Assembly: GCA_005792545.1 (NCBI GenBank)
Contig: SXRM01000303.1
Location: forward strand, 1-60,527
Length of the DNA stretch: 60,527 nt
Direction of reading: 5' to 3'
Origin: Pseudomonadota bacterium
Lineage (GTDB): Bacteria; Myxococcota_A; UBA9042
This document shows, one piece after another, positions 17,453-24,824 of this stretch. Position numbers and translations under genes: made by a program. Numbering within the stretch: the stretch's first letter is position 1; each line of letters begins with the position of its first letter. The notes under the pieces are model-generated. The model worked only from the letters and a program-made list of their open reading frames with translations. It was not told the DNA's origin and searched no databases.

Positions 17453-18726
17453 AACCAACACGCGGGAAAACCTTGAATTCTATACCCAATTCCGGAGGTG
17501 CCACGACGGCGCAAGCACGCCAGGAGCGCACGACGGTTGACCTGCAACCCAATGTCGGTGCGCTGTTTCACGCAATGTCGGCGACCTGGACCAACGAACT
17601 TGAGCGGCAGCTGGCGAATGACTTGTGGCAACGTGACGTTTTCGCCGTGAAGGACTTCAGGTTGCCAGGCGGACCATTTCGTGCCGACTTCTTCTTGCCG
17701 ACGCCGCCCTTTGGCATTATTGAAATCAAAGTCGTTCAGACGGGTTTCAGCAATCCCCACGATGCCATTGCCCAGGTGTCTCGGCGCCTTCAGGAAGTCC
17801 GGGCAACTTTCGGCAATTCCGCGCGAGCATACGTTGCGATCTTTCAGGCTGGCGGCCCGCCCGGCAACAGGCCACCGCCTACGTCTCAAGGCGTAGTCGT
17901 CTGCATCAGCGCTGGCATGGACACTGCAGAAATCGCAGACCAAATTGCTGGTGACTTCCAATCTTATGCAGTTCGCGTTCCCGGCCGGACCCTGCCGCCC
18001 GCGACCAGCCTCCTCGCCGACACCGACGACCTGACAAAGCCGCTGAGCCAACTGATGTTTAGCCTCGAACGGCTCATGACGGACACTCAGCGCATTGTTC
18101 TTCTTGACGAATTCGCCCGCCTGCGCGACGAAGTCGGGCACGGGCATTTTACTGCGGCTGCACTGCGTGTTGGTCGGTCGTTGGAGTTCATCCTCTATAC
18201 GGCCTGTACGTCATGGGGCGTGACGGTCAGGGAGCCGCTACTGCTCGGCCTGAGCAGGCTAGACAACCAGTTCAACGCGTTGAAGAAGGCACTCATCACC
18301 TACGCGAGCGTCGCTGACGACGAAAAACGAAGGACACAGGCGAAGGGCGCGTACACTAAGAGGTCAGTCAACCTCAGCGCCGTGCTAATGGAAATTCTAG
18401 TGGGGCTTGATGAGCACGCGGCGCCGCAAGATGGCCGAGCAGGGCCACCAATCAACACCGGCGCGTTGTTGACAGAGATAGGACGCAAGTTTAGCGCCAT
18501 TGATGACGTCCGGCGGGCCGTGAACGCTGCCGATAGGCCGTTGACCGACCTCAATGCGCTTCGCAATAGGGCAGCCCACGCGCCGCTCGACGGCGGCGCT
18601 CACGAAGTCAGCGGCGACGAGGTTTCGGCAATGATTACATCGCTTTGTCAGATCGTCCATAACTTGACGATGTGCGGAAATGCAATCGTCGGGTACCGGC
18701 AATCGACTGCCAAAACAAGTGATTAG
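17449..18726 (+). CDS. PD-(D/E)xK-like nuclease fused to HEPN-like domain (unnamed, last gene of defence operon)
   Basis: A 425-aa protein starting GTG 17449 with a strong GGAGG upstream and a 4-bp overlap with DUF499. The N-terminal ~130 residues show the order expected of a PD-(D/E)xK fold: a helix with acidic residues (TNELERQL, 48-55), a strand with D80 (FRADFFL), E92-x-K94 (GIIEIKVV), then a helix with Q109 and Q115 (AIAQVSRRLQ). The C-terminal ~220 residues are all helical: ALRVGRSLEFILYTAC, then LNALRNRAAHAP with R372-N373 and H377, the Rx4H signature of HEPN domains. I know no named family for this combination. Known roles of the two folds suggest a DNA nuclease coupled to a HEPN RNase or dimerisation module. 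Functional assignment is inference; the motifs are visible. Confidence 0.75.
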   Translation: MKPTRGKTLNSIPNSGGATTAQARQERTTVDLQPNVGALFHAMSATWTNELERQLANDLWQRDVFAVKDFRLPGGPFRADFFLPTPPFGIIEIKVVQTGFSNPHDAIAQVSRRLQEVRATFGNSARAYVAIFQAGGPPGNRPPPTSQGVVVCISAGMDTAEIADQIAGDFQSYAVRVPGRTLPPATSLLADTDDLTKPLSQLMFSLERLMTDTQRIVLLDEFARLRDEVGHGHFTAAALRVGRSLEFILYTACTSWGVTVREPLLLGLSRLDNQFNALKKALITYASVADDEKRRTQAKGAYTKRSVNLSAVLMEILVGLDEHAAPQDGRAGPPINTGALLTEIGRKFSAIDDVRRAVNAADRPLTDLNALRNRAAHAPLDGGAHEVSGDEVSAMITSLCQIVHNLTMCGNAIVGYRQSTAKTSD

Positions 18727-18914
18727 CAGGCCGCACCGACCACGCGAATGGGTCCGATTGGCCAACGCTCCGCGGCCACGCAAAATCGCCGTCGCCGAAA
18801 TCCGCCCGGCACTGATTGCCCGCGCGGCGACGGGCAGCATGGGAAATCCCCGGCAGCTGCACGTCAAAACCACCTGTTTTCGGCGCGGTTTCGGCGCGCA
18901 CTTTTGGCGCGGCG

Positions 18915-19544
18915 TCACGCGCGGTCGTTGGCGACACCCTTTTGGCGCACCCCCGCCAACCGCCGCCGCAACGTCGCCTCAGGCAAGTTGACCATTCGCG
19001 CAGCCTGCCGCAGCCCAACGCCCTCGGCCAGCAATCGCTCGGCTCCGCTGAGGTCGATGGAGCGCAACGGTCGCCCACAGTGCTTGCCCGCGGCCCTGGC
19101 TCGATCCACGCCCGCCTGCACCCGTTCGCGGATGAGGTCGCGCTCCAACTCCGCCACAGCCGCCGTGATCGTGAACATCGCCTTGCCCATCGGCGTGCTG
19201 GTGTCGATCTGTTCGCGCAGGCTGACGAAATCGACGCCCAGCCGCCCGAGCTCGTCCAGCGCCTCCAGCAAATGCGACGTACTGCGAGCGAAGCGGTCAA
19301 ACCGCCACACAGCAACAACGTCAACAGCGTGCGAGCGGGCGAGTTGCATCACCCGCGCAAGTTCCGGCCGGTCGCGCTTGGCGCCAGACTCGCCAGTGTC
19401 GGTGTGCTCGGCGACGACCTGCCAACCACGGTCCCGTGCAGCCTGGCGCAAAGCGTCGAGTTGCATCGCGGCGTCCTGGCCGTGGCCGGTTGTGGAAACG
19501 CGGGCGTAGAGGGCGACGCGTGGCGTTAGAGTGCGCAGATTCAT
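18915..19544 (-). CDS. Serine recombinase (resolvase/invertase family)
   Basis: A 209-aa protein, start chosen at ATG 19544 (MNLRTLTPRVALYARVST), matching the usual start of the resolvase domain. The catalytic Ser is S17 in YARVST. The rest of the catalytic domain is typical: VVAVWRFDRFARSTSHL, GVDFVSLREQIDTSTPMGKAMFTI, AELERDLIRERVQAG. A short C-terminal HTH (LLAEGVGLRQAARMVNLPEATLRRRL) completes it. It is the most distal gene of the leftward replication module. An inverted repeat at 19636-19715, just upstream, may be its resolution site. Roles could be dimer resolution of a replicating island or inversion of a segment. Confidence 0.92.
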   Translation of the reverse strand: MNLRTLTPRVALYARVSTTGHGQDAAMQLDALRQAARDRGWQVVAEHTDTGESGAKRDRPELARVMQLARSHAVDVVAVWRFDRFARSTSHLLEALDELGRLGVDFVSLREQIDTSTPMGKAMFTITAAVAELERDLIRERVQAGVDRARAAGKHCGRPLRSIDLSGAERLLAEGVGLRQAARMVNLPEATLRRRLAGVRQKGVANDRA

Positions 19545-19635
19545 GCTAGCGGCTCCACAATCCTGTTGCAGGTTAGTCGGTTGGCTCCGAGGTCGGCGAT
19601 CCAGCTGAATACGCAGCCCGCCCAAAGTTGGGGCG

Positions 19636-19715
19636 AGTGGCCCACTTTCCAGTTGCTGAAGAATCTCCGTCCACGGGTCGACAGCGGATTTGCGGCAACC
19701 TGAAAGTGGGCCACT
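19636..19715. repeat. Inverted repeat upstream of the serine recombinase
   Basis: The left arm 19636-19656 (AGTGGCCCACTTTC... ) and the right arm 19695-19715 are inverted copies matching at 19 of 21 positions, separated by 38 bp. They lie between the recombinase start (19544) and the stop of the helicase gene (19733). The position fits a res-like site or a regulatory cruciform. Confidence 0.55.
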
Positions 19716-19732
19716 TTGCCCAACTCGCCAGC

Positions 19733-21400
19733 TTACGGCTGCCGGTCTTCCTGATCGGTTGCGCCGCAGTCGACCACGACCCAGTGCTTGAGGCCGCCGG
19801 TCTTCAGGGGCGTCACGTCGAGCGACAACGTGCCCACGATGCGTCCTTTCCACCGCTTGAACAACTGGCCGACCGACTTGCCGTCGGCAGCCCTTTCGCC
19901 AAACAGGACGTCGCGGATGTTCACGCTTTCCTGTTCTCCCAGGAATTGCGCTACGTTGGCCGCGACAAACTCCTCGGTCCCGTACTCAGCGCGCAGCATC
20001 ACAAGCAGTTCGGCCCATGCCAGCTTGACGTCGTCACTCTCGGCCACCAACTGTTCACGCGTCGCCACCGGATCAAGGCCACCGGCCCACATCACGGCAC
20101 CGCGCACGAGCCGAGACCAGTTGCCGTAGCTACCCAGCAACGCCGGCTCGACCTTTTCCGGCGACAGCATGTAGGCGTGCAGAATCGTGATCGCGGCCGT
20201 CGCAAGGCGGTCGCGGTGTTCGACGACGTGCCCCAGCAGATCCTTGAGTTTGAAATCCTGCCGTTCCTCCGGCCGTTCCTGCTTTGCCAGCAGCGAAATC
20301 GGCAGCACGCGACGCTGCAAGTCGCCAGCTAGCTTGAGGTTGTTGCCGGTGGCAAAGACGACGGCACGGGCCGGCAGGTTGACGGTGCGCGACTCGCCCA
20401 GGATGCGACCCTGCCAATCGCCAGAAGTGGTGAGCAGCGCGTCCAGGGCCGGGCAGCCAATGGCGTCCTTCGCGTTGTCGATGACAATGGCGTCGGCGCC
20501 AGCGGCCAACGCCGAGGTAATCCGCTTTTCCATCTCCGTGTCGTCGGTCTGCGCCATGCGTGCCGCCTCCTTGCCGCTGCCGATCGCGGTGATGACCGAC
20601 ACGAGCAGCGACTTGCCCGTGCCCGGCGTGCTGGCGGTGACGAGTACCATGGGCACCGCACCCTCGATGGCGCTCCGGCACGCCAGCGTAATCACCGCCG
20701 CGATGGCGGCAAAGCGGCCGGCCGGGTGATCGAAGTAGAAGTCGTCGAACAACGCCAACAGTTGGCGCATCGACTCGGCCGCGTCGGCCTGTGTCGGGTT
20801 TGCCTTCAGTTGTGCGAAGCGTTCAGGCTGGAACGCCGCGAACACCCCGCTGTCCTCGTCGAAACCGGGTTTGGAGACGAGGCGCCCGGTGGGCAACAAA
20901 ACTGGCACGTGCACAAGCGCCTTGAGCACCGGAAGCCGCCGGTGGTCATTGGCGAGCAGTTGCCTGGCCACGATCGGCGGTGGGTCGGTTGGCACCTCCT
21001 GCTCATCGCCATTCCTGGTGCAGATGACCTTGAACCACCGAATGTTTGCTGCGAGCAACGCAACCACGCGGTCTTGGTCCAGCATCACGGTGCGCGCAGG
21101 CCGGACGGCGGAGGCGTTCCACACGACCGCTGCGATGGTGTCGCCGTAGGCGTAGCAGCGAGCCCCGCAGCGGACGAGAACGCGCTCGACCTCGTCGACG
21201 TAGCCGGTGAGGTCGCCTGGCCGCCAAACGATCTTGGTCTTGTGGCGACTTTTGTCACTTGCGACGAAGTCCAAGAAATCGTCACCCGCATCCGCGGGGG
21301 CGCCCTCAACCGCCTCAGGCCAGGGGTCGGAAGCCTCGACGACGTCTGGAATTTCCCCGCCGGCCTTGATGTGATCGTTGAAATCTGGTAGCTTTTTCAT
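19733..21400 (-). CDS. Island replication helicase-like AAA ATPase
   Basis: A 555-aa protein starting ATG 21400, overlapping the primase stop by 4 bp. Walker A is TASTPGTGKSLLVSVI near residue 257, Walker B is GADAIVIDNAKDA near 305, and a sensor-like segment is VFATGNNLKLAGDLQRRVLPI near 345. This matches the ATPase domain of phage and plasmid replication helicases that follow CHC2-type primases. The N-terminal half (a strand-rich region up to residue ~200) is not recognised. Together with the primase it probably gives the excised element autonomous replication. Exact family is uncertain. Confidence 0.75.
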   Translation of the reverse strand: MKKLPDFNDHIKAGGEIPDVVEASDPWPEAVEGAPADAGDDFLDFVASDKSRHKTKIVWRPGDLTGYVDEVERVLVRCGARCYAYGDTIAAVVWNASAVRPARTVMLDQDRVVALLAANIRWFKVICTRNGDEQEVPTDPPPIVARQLLANDHRRLPVLKALVHVPVLLPTGRLVSKPGFDEDSGVFAAFQPERFAQLKANPTQADAAESMRQLLALFDDFYFDHPAGRFAAIAAVITLACRSAIEGAVPMVLVTASTPGTGKSLLVSVITAIGSGKEAARMAQTDDTEMEKRITSALAAGADAIVIDNAKDAIGCPALDALLTTSGDWQGRILGESRTVNLPARAVVFATGNNLKLAGDLQRRVLPISLLAKQERPEERQDFKLKDLLGHVVEHRDRLATAAITILHAYMLSPEKVEPALLGSYGNWSRLVRGAVMWAGGLDPVATREQLVAESDDVKLAWAELLVMLRAEYGTEEFVAANVAQFLGEQESVNIRDVLFGERAADGKSVGQLFKRWKGRIVGTLSLDVTPLKTGGLKHWVVVDCGATDQEDRQP

Positions 21401-22539
21401 TGCCCTTGCTCCCCGGCCACCGGCCGAATGACCTCGACACGGTCTGTCGCCGTGCCGGGGTCTGCTTTTGCGCATCCGAACCGCTCGAATGCGATGCGCC
21501 TCACCTTGAGGTCGATTGGGGGCAGGACGCAGCGCCATGCATGGGCGATTGCGTCGCCGCCAGGGTCGGCGTGCGAGGCGAGGACGACTGTGCTGCCGCG
21601 CGGGATCAAGGCAGCGACCTCGCGGCACGCGGAGCCCGAGATGCTTCCCAGGACGGCGCCGCGTTTGTCGGCCGACGTGAGGAACAGTGTCAGCGCGTCG
21701 ATCTCACCTTCTGGCATGGTCACCAGCTGGCGCACTCCAGTGTCGCGGAGCCAGTGAGGCCCAACAGCGAACACCAAGCCACGGCTGCACTTCTGCTTGG
21801 GCGCAAGCGATTTGGGACGGTCGCCGCAGCTTCGAACTGCACGCGCGCGAACGCCAATGGGGACCAGCGTGCCATCGGGCCCAACGCCGAACATCGGCAC
21901 GATCAACTGGTGGCCAGTCTGCCACCATGCCATACCTCCGCTCTTCGCCCAGTCAGGCACTTCGGCACCGCGCCGAAGCGCGAACGCAAGCTGCCGGTCG
22001 GCGATTGCGGTCGGCGAAATTCCCCGTGTGACCAGGAATTCAGTGACTTCTGGGACGTCGACGACGGGCACGCACACGCCGTACAAGAACTCGGCCACTT
22101 CGATTGGGCTCAGGCGTGGGTGTTCAGGATCTTGAGCGCTGGGCACTTGCCGCGGCTGTCGAAATCCTGGGCACGGTTGTGGCGATGCGCCGGCAAAGAA
22201 CAGGCGCACTTCGCGCTCGACTTCCTTGTCGCCGCTCAGCCACCGACGACCACACAAAACGAGCGCGGCCAGGTCGATGACGTCGCCCTTGGCACCGCAG
22301 CCGCCGGTGCCGTTGGTGTAGCAGTGCCAGCGCGCAACGCCATCGCCGCCACGCAGCACGACGCATGCGCCCCGCCGGTCCACGCGGCCGGATTTCTCGC
22401 TCTGCTCACTGCTGCGCCGAATTCGGTCGCAACTCGGGCAGGGGCCGAAAGACTTGCCATCGCGGCCGATGGTCAAGCCGAGGCGCTGCGTGACCTTGAC
22501 GATGGACTCCGCGCGAGCGCGGTCGAGCCAGGCGTTCAT
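21397..22539 (-). CDS. CHC2-type zinc-finger / Toprim primase
   Basis: A 380-aa protein, start chosen at ATG 22539 (MNAWLDRARAESIVKV), which overlaps the AlpA-like stop by 4 bp and has GAGG upstream. A zinc finger near the N-terminus uses C34-x2-C37 and H72/C73 with C81 (WHCYTNGTGGCGAKGD), followed by VIDLA as in CHC2 primases. A C-terminal Toprim domain shows the acidic TMPEGEIDALTL and ASHADPGGDAIAHAW. The family makes RNA primers for replication. It pairs with the helicase downstream. The gap between the first CxxC and the His is longer than usual. Confidence 0.85.
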   Translation of the reverse strand: MNAWLDRARAESIVKVTQRLGLTIGRDGKSFGPCPSCDRIRRSSEQSEKSGRVDRRGACVVLRGGDGVARWHCYTNGTGGCGAKGDVIDLAALVLCGRRWLSGDKEVEREVRLFFAGASPQPCPGFRQPRQVPSAQDPEHPRLSPIEVAEFLYGVCVPVVDVPEVTEFLVTRGISPTAIADRQLAFALRRGAEVPDWAKSGGMAWWQTGHQLIVPMFGVGPDGTLVPIGVRARAVRSCGDRPKSLAPKQKCSRGLVFAVGPHWLRDTGVRQLVTMPEGEIDALTLFLTSADKRGAVLGSISGSACREVAALIPRGSTVVLASHADPGGDAIAHAWRCVLPPIDLKVRRIAFERFGCAKADPGTATDRVEVIRPVAGEQGQ

Positions 22540-22751
22540 GGCCGCCTCGCCGCGTCGCCGTTGGTGGCAAGAGAGCCAGCCCGCCGGGACTGGATCCAGG
22601 CCATGACCTCGGCCTCGTCGAAGCCGATGGCGTGCAGGCCGCAAATATTGAACTTTTTAGCGAACTTACCTGCCCGCTCGAGCCTGAGAACGCTGCTGCG
22701 GCTCAGCCCGACGAGGCGACAGACTTCAGGGAGGCGGAGGATTCGTGGCAT
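22536..22751 (-). CDS. AlpA-like excisionase / transcriptional regulator
   Basis: A 71-aa protein, MPRILRLPEVCRLVGLSRSSVLRLERAGKF..., with a MerR-like winged HTH of the AlpA/HTH_17 family (ILRLPEVCRLVGLSRSSVLRLERAGKFAKK). Relatives control integrase expression or act as excisionase in P4-like satellites. It is the first short gene of the alpA-primase-helicase-resolvase series, each overlapping the next by 4 bp up to the helicase. That order is typical of satellite islands. Confidence 0.85.
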   Translation of the reverse strand: MPRILRLPEVCRLVGLSRSSVLRLERAGKFAKKFNICGLHAIGFDEAEVMAWIQSRRAGSLATNGDAARRP

Positions 22752-22831
22752 TTGATGACTCCAGCGGGCCCATCCTGGCGCCGCGTGAAGTGATCAAAGC
22801 AGGCTTCCTTTCGGTATTTGCAGGGTGTTAT

Positions 22832-23668
22832 TCAGCCTGAAATTTTGCGCACAGAAGCTGATTGTTTCCGGGCATCTAGCAGTTTCAGACCTCGTCCAAG
22901 GTCGTTCTGAATTTGGCCATCACCATAGCCCTCATCGCCGCCAAGCTCAGTGCTTAGAACTTCCGCCACAGCCTTTGCGTTGACCGTACCATTTTGTTTT
23001 GAAAGGCCTCGTGGTCGGCTCTTCGCTACCTCAAGTTCCGCCATTCTCCGCGCAGCTGCCGCGAGCAGTAGAAGCAAGCGCTCTTCGCGGGCCGGTCCGA
23101 TCTCAGGGTCGACGACCGGCGATGCCTTCTGTCCAACTTCGGTGAACGGCACAACCGGCCCCAATCTGCCAGTTGCCGTCGAAGTCGCAGAGCTGCCATT
23201 GGTGCCGACCGACGGCGCTGCCCGCCATTCCTCGAACTCAGCCATCAGTTCCACCGCTGCCAAGTCGCCGAAGTAGTAGTCGTCAACGTGCGTCCTGCCC
23301 TTGCCGGCGAACGGGTAGAATCCGTCCCAGTTCACAAAGTGGATAGCTTGCTGTTCATGGGGGCCCGCCTTTCTCAACAGGAATGCGTGCGGCGCAAATT
23401 TCCCCACTTCTGGGTCAGCCGAAAGCTCAACCTCCCTGAGCAGCATTTGAGATCCGACGTCCCAGCGCCAGTCGCCGATCTCGACGTCCTCCGTTTCCAA
23501 CGCCGCCTGGAGTTGCAGGTCGTTGATGTGCTCGACTTCAAAGGGTTCATGTGTGGACCCCGAACGCTGGTACAGCATCGGCACTCTGTGCTTGATCGCA
23601 GCGCTGACGACGTCGAAGGCGGCAAGGTTGTACTTTTTGGATACGGCAGTCAGGGTGATTCGCTCCAC
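22832..23668 (-). CDS. Island-associated hypothetical protein
   Basis: A 278-aa protein with a GTG start at 23668 preceded by GAGAGAGG. The N-terminal third (TAVSKKYNLAAFDVVSAAIKHRVPML) looks like a small HTH; the middle (YYFGDLAAVELMAEFEEWRAAP) is mixed; the C-terminal helical part (NAKAVAEVLSTELGGDEGYGDGQIQNDLGRGLKLL) resembles C-termini of integrative-element proteins that sit before alpA. I cannot name the family. It is 80 bp upstream of the AlpA-like gene on the same strand and may be co-transcribed with the replication genes. Confidence 0.65.
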   Translation of the reverse strand: MERITLTAVSKKYNLAAFDVVSAAIKHRVPMLYQRSGSTHEPFEVEHINDLQLQAALETEDVEIGDWRWDVGSQMLLREVELSADPEVGKFAPHAFLLRKAGPHEQQAIHFVNWDGFYPFAGKGRTHVDDYYFGDLAAVELMAEFEEWRAAPSVGTNGSSATSTATGRLGPVVPFTEVGQKASPVVDPEIGPAREERLLLLLAAAARRMAELEVAKSRPRGLSKQNGTVNAKAVAEVLSTELGGDEGYGDGQIQNDLGRGLKLLDARKQSASVRKISG

Positions 23669-23779
23669 GGCAAGCCTCTCTCAGGTTCAGGCGAACTGGA
23701 TGCAGCGCCAACCTCCGCCAGCCGATGTGCCACTGCACGGCCAACACTAACGCGGCGAAGGCACTTCTTGCCTGCCGCC

Positions 23780-24046
23780 CTACATGCCCCGATAAGCCTC
23801 CCGCCGATGCCGCACCCGGACCACGGTCACCACCAAGACCGCGTCTGCGATCAAGTAGATCACCCGGTAGTCGCCGACCCGCACGCGGTACAGATCAGCG
23901 TGCCCGCTCAGCGCCAAAGCCCCAGGCGGCCGCGGATTCGCCGCAAGCCCGTCGATGGCGGTCGCAACGCGGCGCATGACGACCTTGGCCAGGGCCGCGA
24001 TGTCGCGCTGCGCTCGGTCGGTGATGTTGACGGTGTAGCCGGGCAT
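23780..24046 (-). CDS. RelE/ParE-family toxin
   Basis: An 88-aa protein: YTVNITDRAQRDIAALAKVVMRRVATAIDGLAANPRPPGALALSGHADLYRVRVGDYRVIY, a clear RelE/ParE fold with the conserved LYRVRVGDYRVIY strand. It starts 5 bp after the antitoxin stop. RelE members cut mRNA at ribosomes; ParE members block gyrase. Sequence alone does not tell which applies here. It probably stabilises the island, being near the right att site. Confidence 0.9.
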   Translation of the reverse strand: MPGYTVNITDRAQRDIAALAKVVMRRVATAIDGLAANPRPPGALALSGHADLYRVRVGDYRVIYLIADAVLVVTVVRVRHRREAYRGM

Positions 24047-24051
24047 CGATG

Positions 24052-24309
24052 CTACTTCAGCCCGAGTTCAGCCTTGGCGTCGGTCCAGGACTTTGGCGGG
24101 CGATCGCCCTGTTCTGCCATCGCTTCGGCTACGGCCTGCAGGTCCGCGCGCTCTTCCAGTTCTTCCAGCAATCGGAAGTCGGCCATCGACACCAACGCGG
24201 CGATGTCGCGCCCACGCCGCTGAACGACGATCCGGTCGCCACCGTAGGCCACGCGGTTGGCTGCCTCGGGAAGCGTGTTGCGGGCCTCGCTCATTCCAAT
24301 CCGAGTCAT
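24052..24309 (-). CDS. Phd/YefM-family antitoxin
   Basis: An 85-aa protein: MTRIGMSEARNTLPEAANRVAYGGDRIVVQRRGRDIAALVSMADFRLLEELEER. The N-terminal Phd/YefM DNA-binding domain is evident, and the acidic C-terminus would bind the toxin. GGAGGTGC precedes the ATG on its strand. It is the promoter-proximal gene of the pair, as usual for an autoregulated operon. Confidence 0.9.
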   Translation of the reverse strand: MTRIGMSEARNTLPEAANRVAYGGDRIVVQRRGRDIAALVSMADFRLLEELEERADLQAVAEAMAEQGDRPPKSWTDAKAELGLK

Positions 24310-24352
24310 GTCGCACCTCCGCCCACAATTGTACAGTTCGCACCGATGCGCA

Positions 24353-24541
24353 TCAATGCCCAGTTGATCCAGGCGATTTCCGCGCTCGCCGCCTGCCCGC
24401 CGACGTCAACGCCTCTAATCGCTCGGCCCACGCCTCCAACACATTGCGCATCTCATTGAAGTACTTGTGGCGGTCGCACTTCGCCGTTACGGTCGAATCA
24501 ACGTGATTCTGGATCATCGACAACACGACGCGCGGGCACAA
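24353..24541 (-). pseudogene. C-terminal remnant of a tyrosine integrase, catalytic Tyr replaced by Cys
   Basis: The leftward frame encodes RVVLSMIQNHVDSTVTAKCDRH followed by KYFNEMRNVLEAWAERLEAL. It aligns by eye with the C-terminus of the island integrase (RLVVSKILNHAEQGVTAVYDRH...REALEMWGKRLVEL). The nucleophile position is Cys instead of Tyr, and only ~50 residues remain. It lies about 90 bp inside the right att site. I read it as the tail of a second, older integrase gene. Upstream coding sequence is lost. Confidence 0.65.
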
Positions 24542-24556
24542 TGCCTTGGAGTCGAA

Positions 24557-24580
24557 TTCCGACCCCAATTCCGACCCCGG
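24557..24580 (+). repeat. Right copy of paired CCGACCCC boxes
   Basis: Two CCGACCCC boxes separated by AATT, in the same orientation as the left copy at 1121-1143, which has AAT. It lies 47 bp inside the right att site. Both copies are flanked by TT on the left and GG on the right. Confidence 0.55.
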
Positions 24581-24626
24581 CAAGAATCCTACCCGGCGCC
24601 CCGAGCGCGAACCCTATGTATTTACT

Positions 24627-24668
24627 TGGCTCCGACGCCGTGACTTGAACACGGGACATGGTGATTAA
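24627..24668 (-). other. attR: 42-bp tRNA-Asn 3' half shared with attL
   Basis: Identical to 944-985. It forms the 3' half of the intact tRNA-Asn gene, so the element restored the tRNA on integration. The remaining 5' part of the tRNA (24669-24702) is chromosomal. Confidence 0.93.
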
Positions 24669-24702
24669 CAGTCACCCGCTCTACCAGCTGAGCTACGTCG
24701 GA
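24627..24702 (-). tRNA. tRNA-Asn (anticodon GTT)
   Basis: A 76-nt leftward tRNA with CCA encoded. The 7-bp acceptor stem TCCGACG/CGTCGGA is perfect, the D-arm is GTAGCTCAGCTGGTAGAGC, the anticodon loop CTGTTAATC carries GTT, and the T-loop is GTTCAAGTC. The discriminator is G. It is the integration target of the island at its 3' half. Confidence 0.95.
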
Positions 24703-24824
24703 ATTGTTGCGCTTTTCTAAGCTGACCCGTTCGCGCTGTACGGGACCAGGGTTGGGGCGGCCGGTGAGAAGCGAGGCATGTGCACCCGCTCTACCAGCTG
24801 AGCTACGTCGGAATTGTTGCGCTT
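24673..24824 (-). repeat. Tandem 42-bp duplication of the tRNA-Asn 5' half and its leader
   Basis: CACCCGCTCTACCAGCTGAG... at 24673-24714 recurs exactly at 24783-24824, covering the first 30 nt of the tRNA and 12 bp of leader (ATTGTTGCGCTT). The second copy lacks a 3' half: 24715-24782 does not fold as the rest of a tRNA. It looks like the remains of a second tRNA gene or of an earlier integration/excision event. Confidence 0.75.

Noticed and set aside
3427-18726. Assignment of the operon as DISARM or BREX
   Set aside because: DISARM needs drmA, drmB and drmC; BREX needs brxC, pglX and pglZ. None is found. Only the SNF2 helicase resembles DISARM DrmD.
24715-24824. A second complete tRNA gene beside tRNA-Asn
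   Set aside because: Only the 5' 30 nt of a tRNA are present; the following bases cannot form anticodon and T arms.
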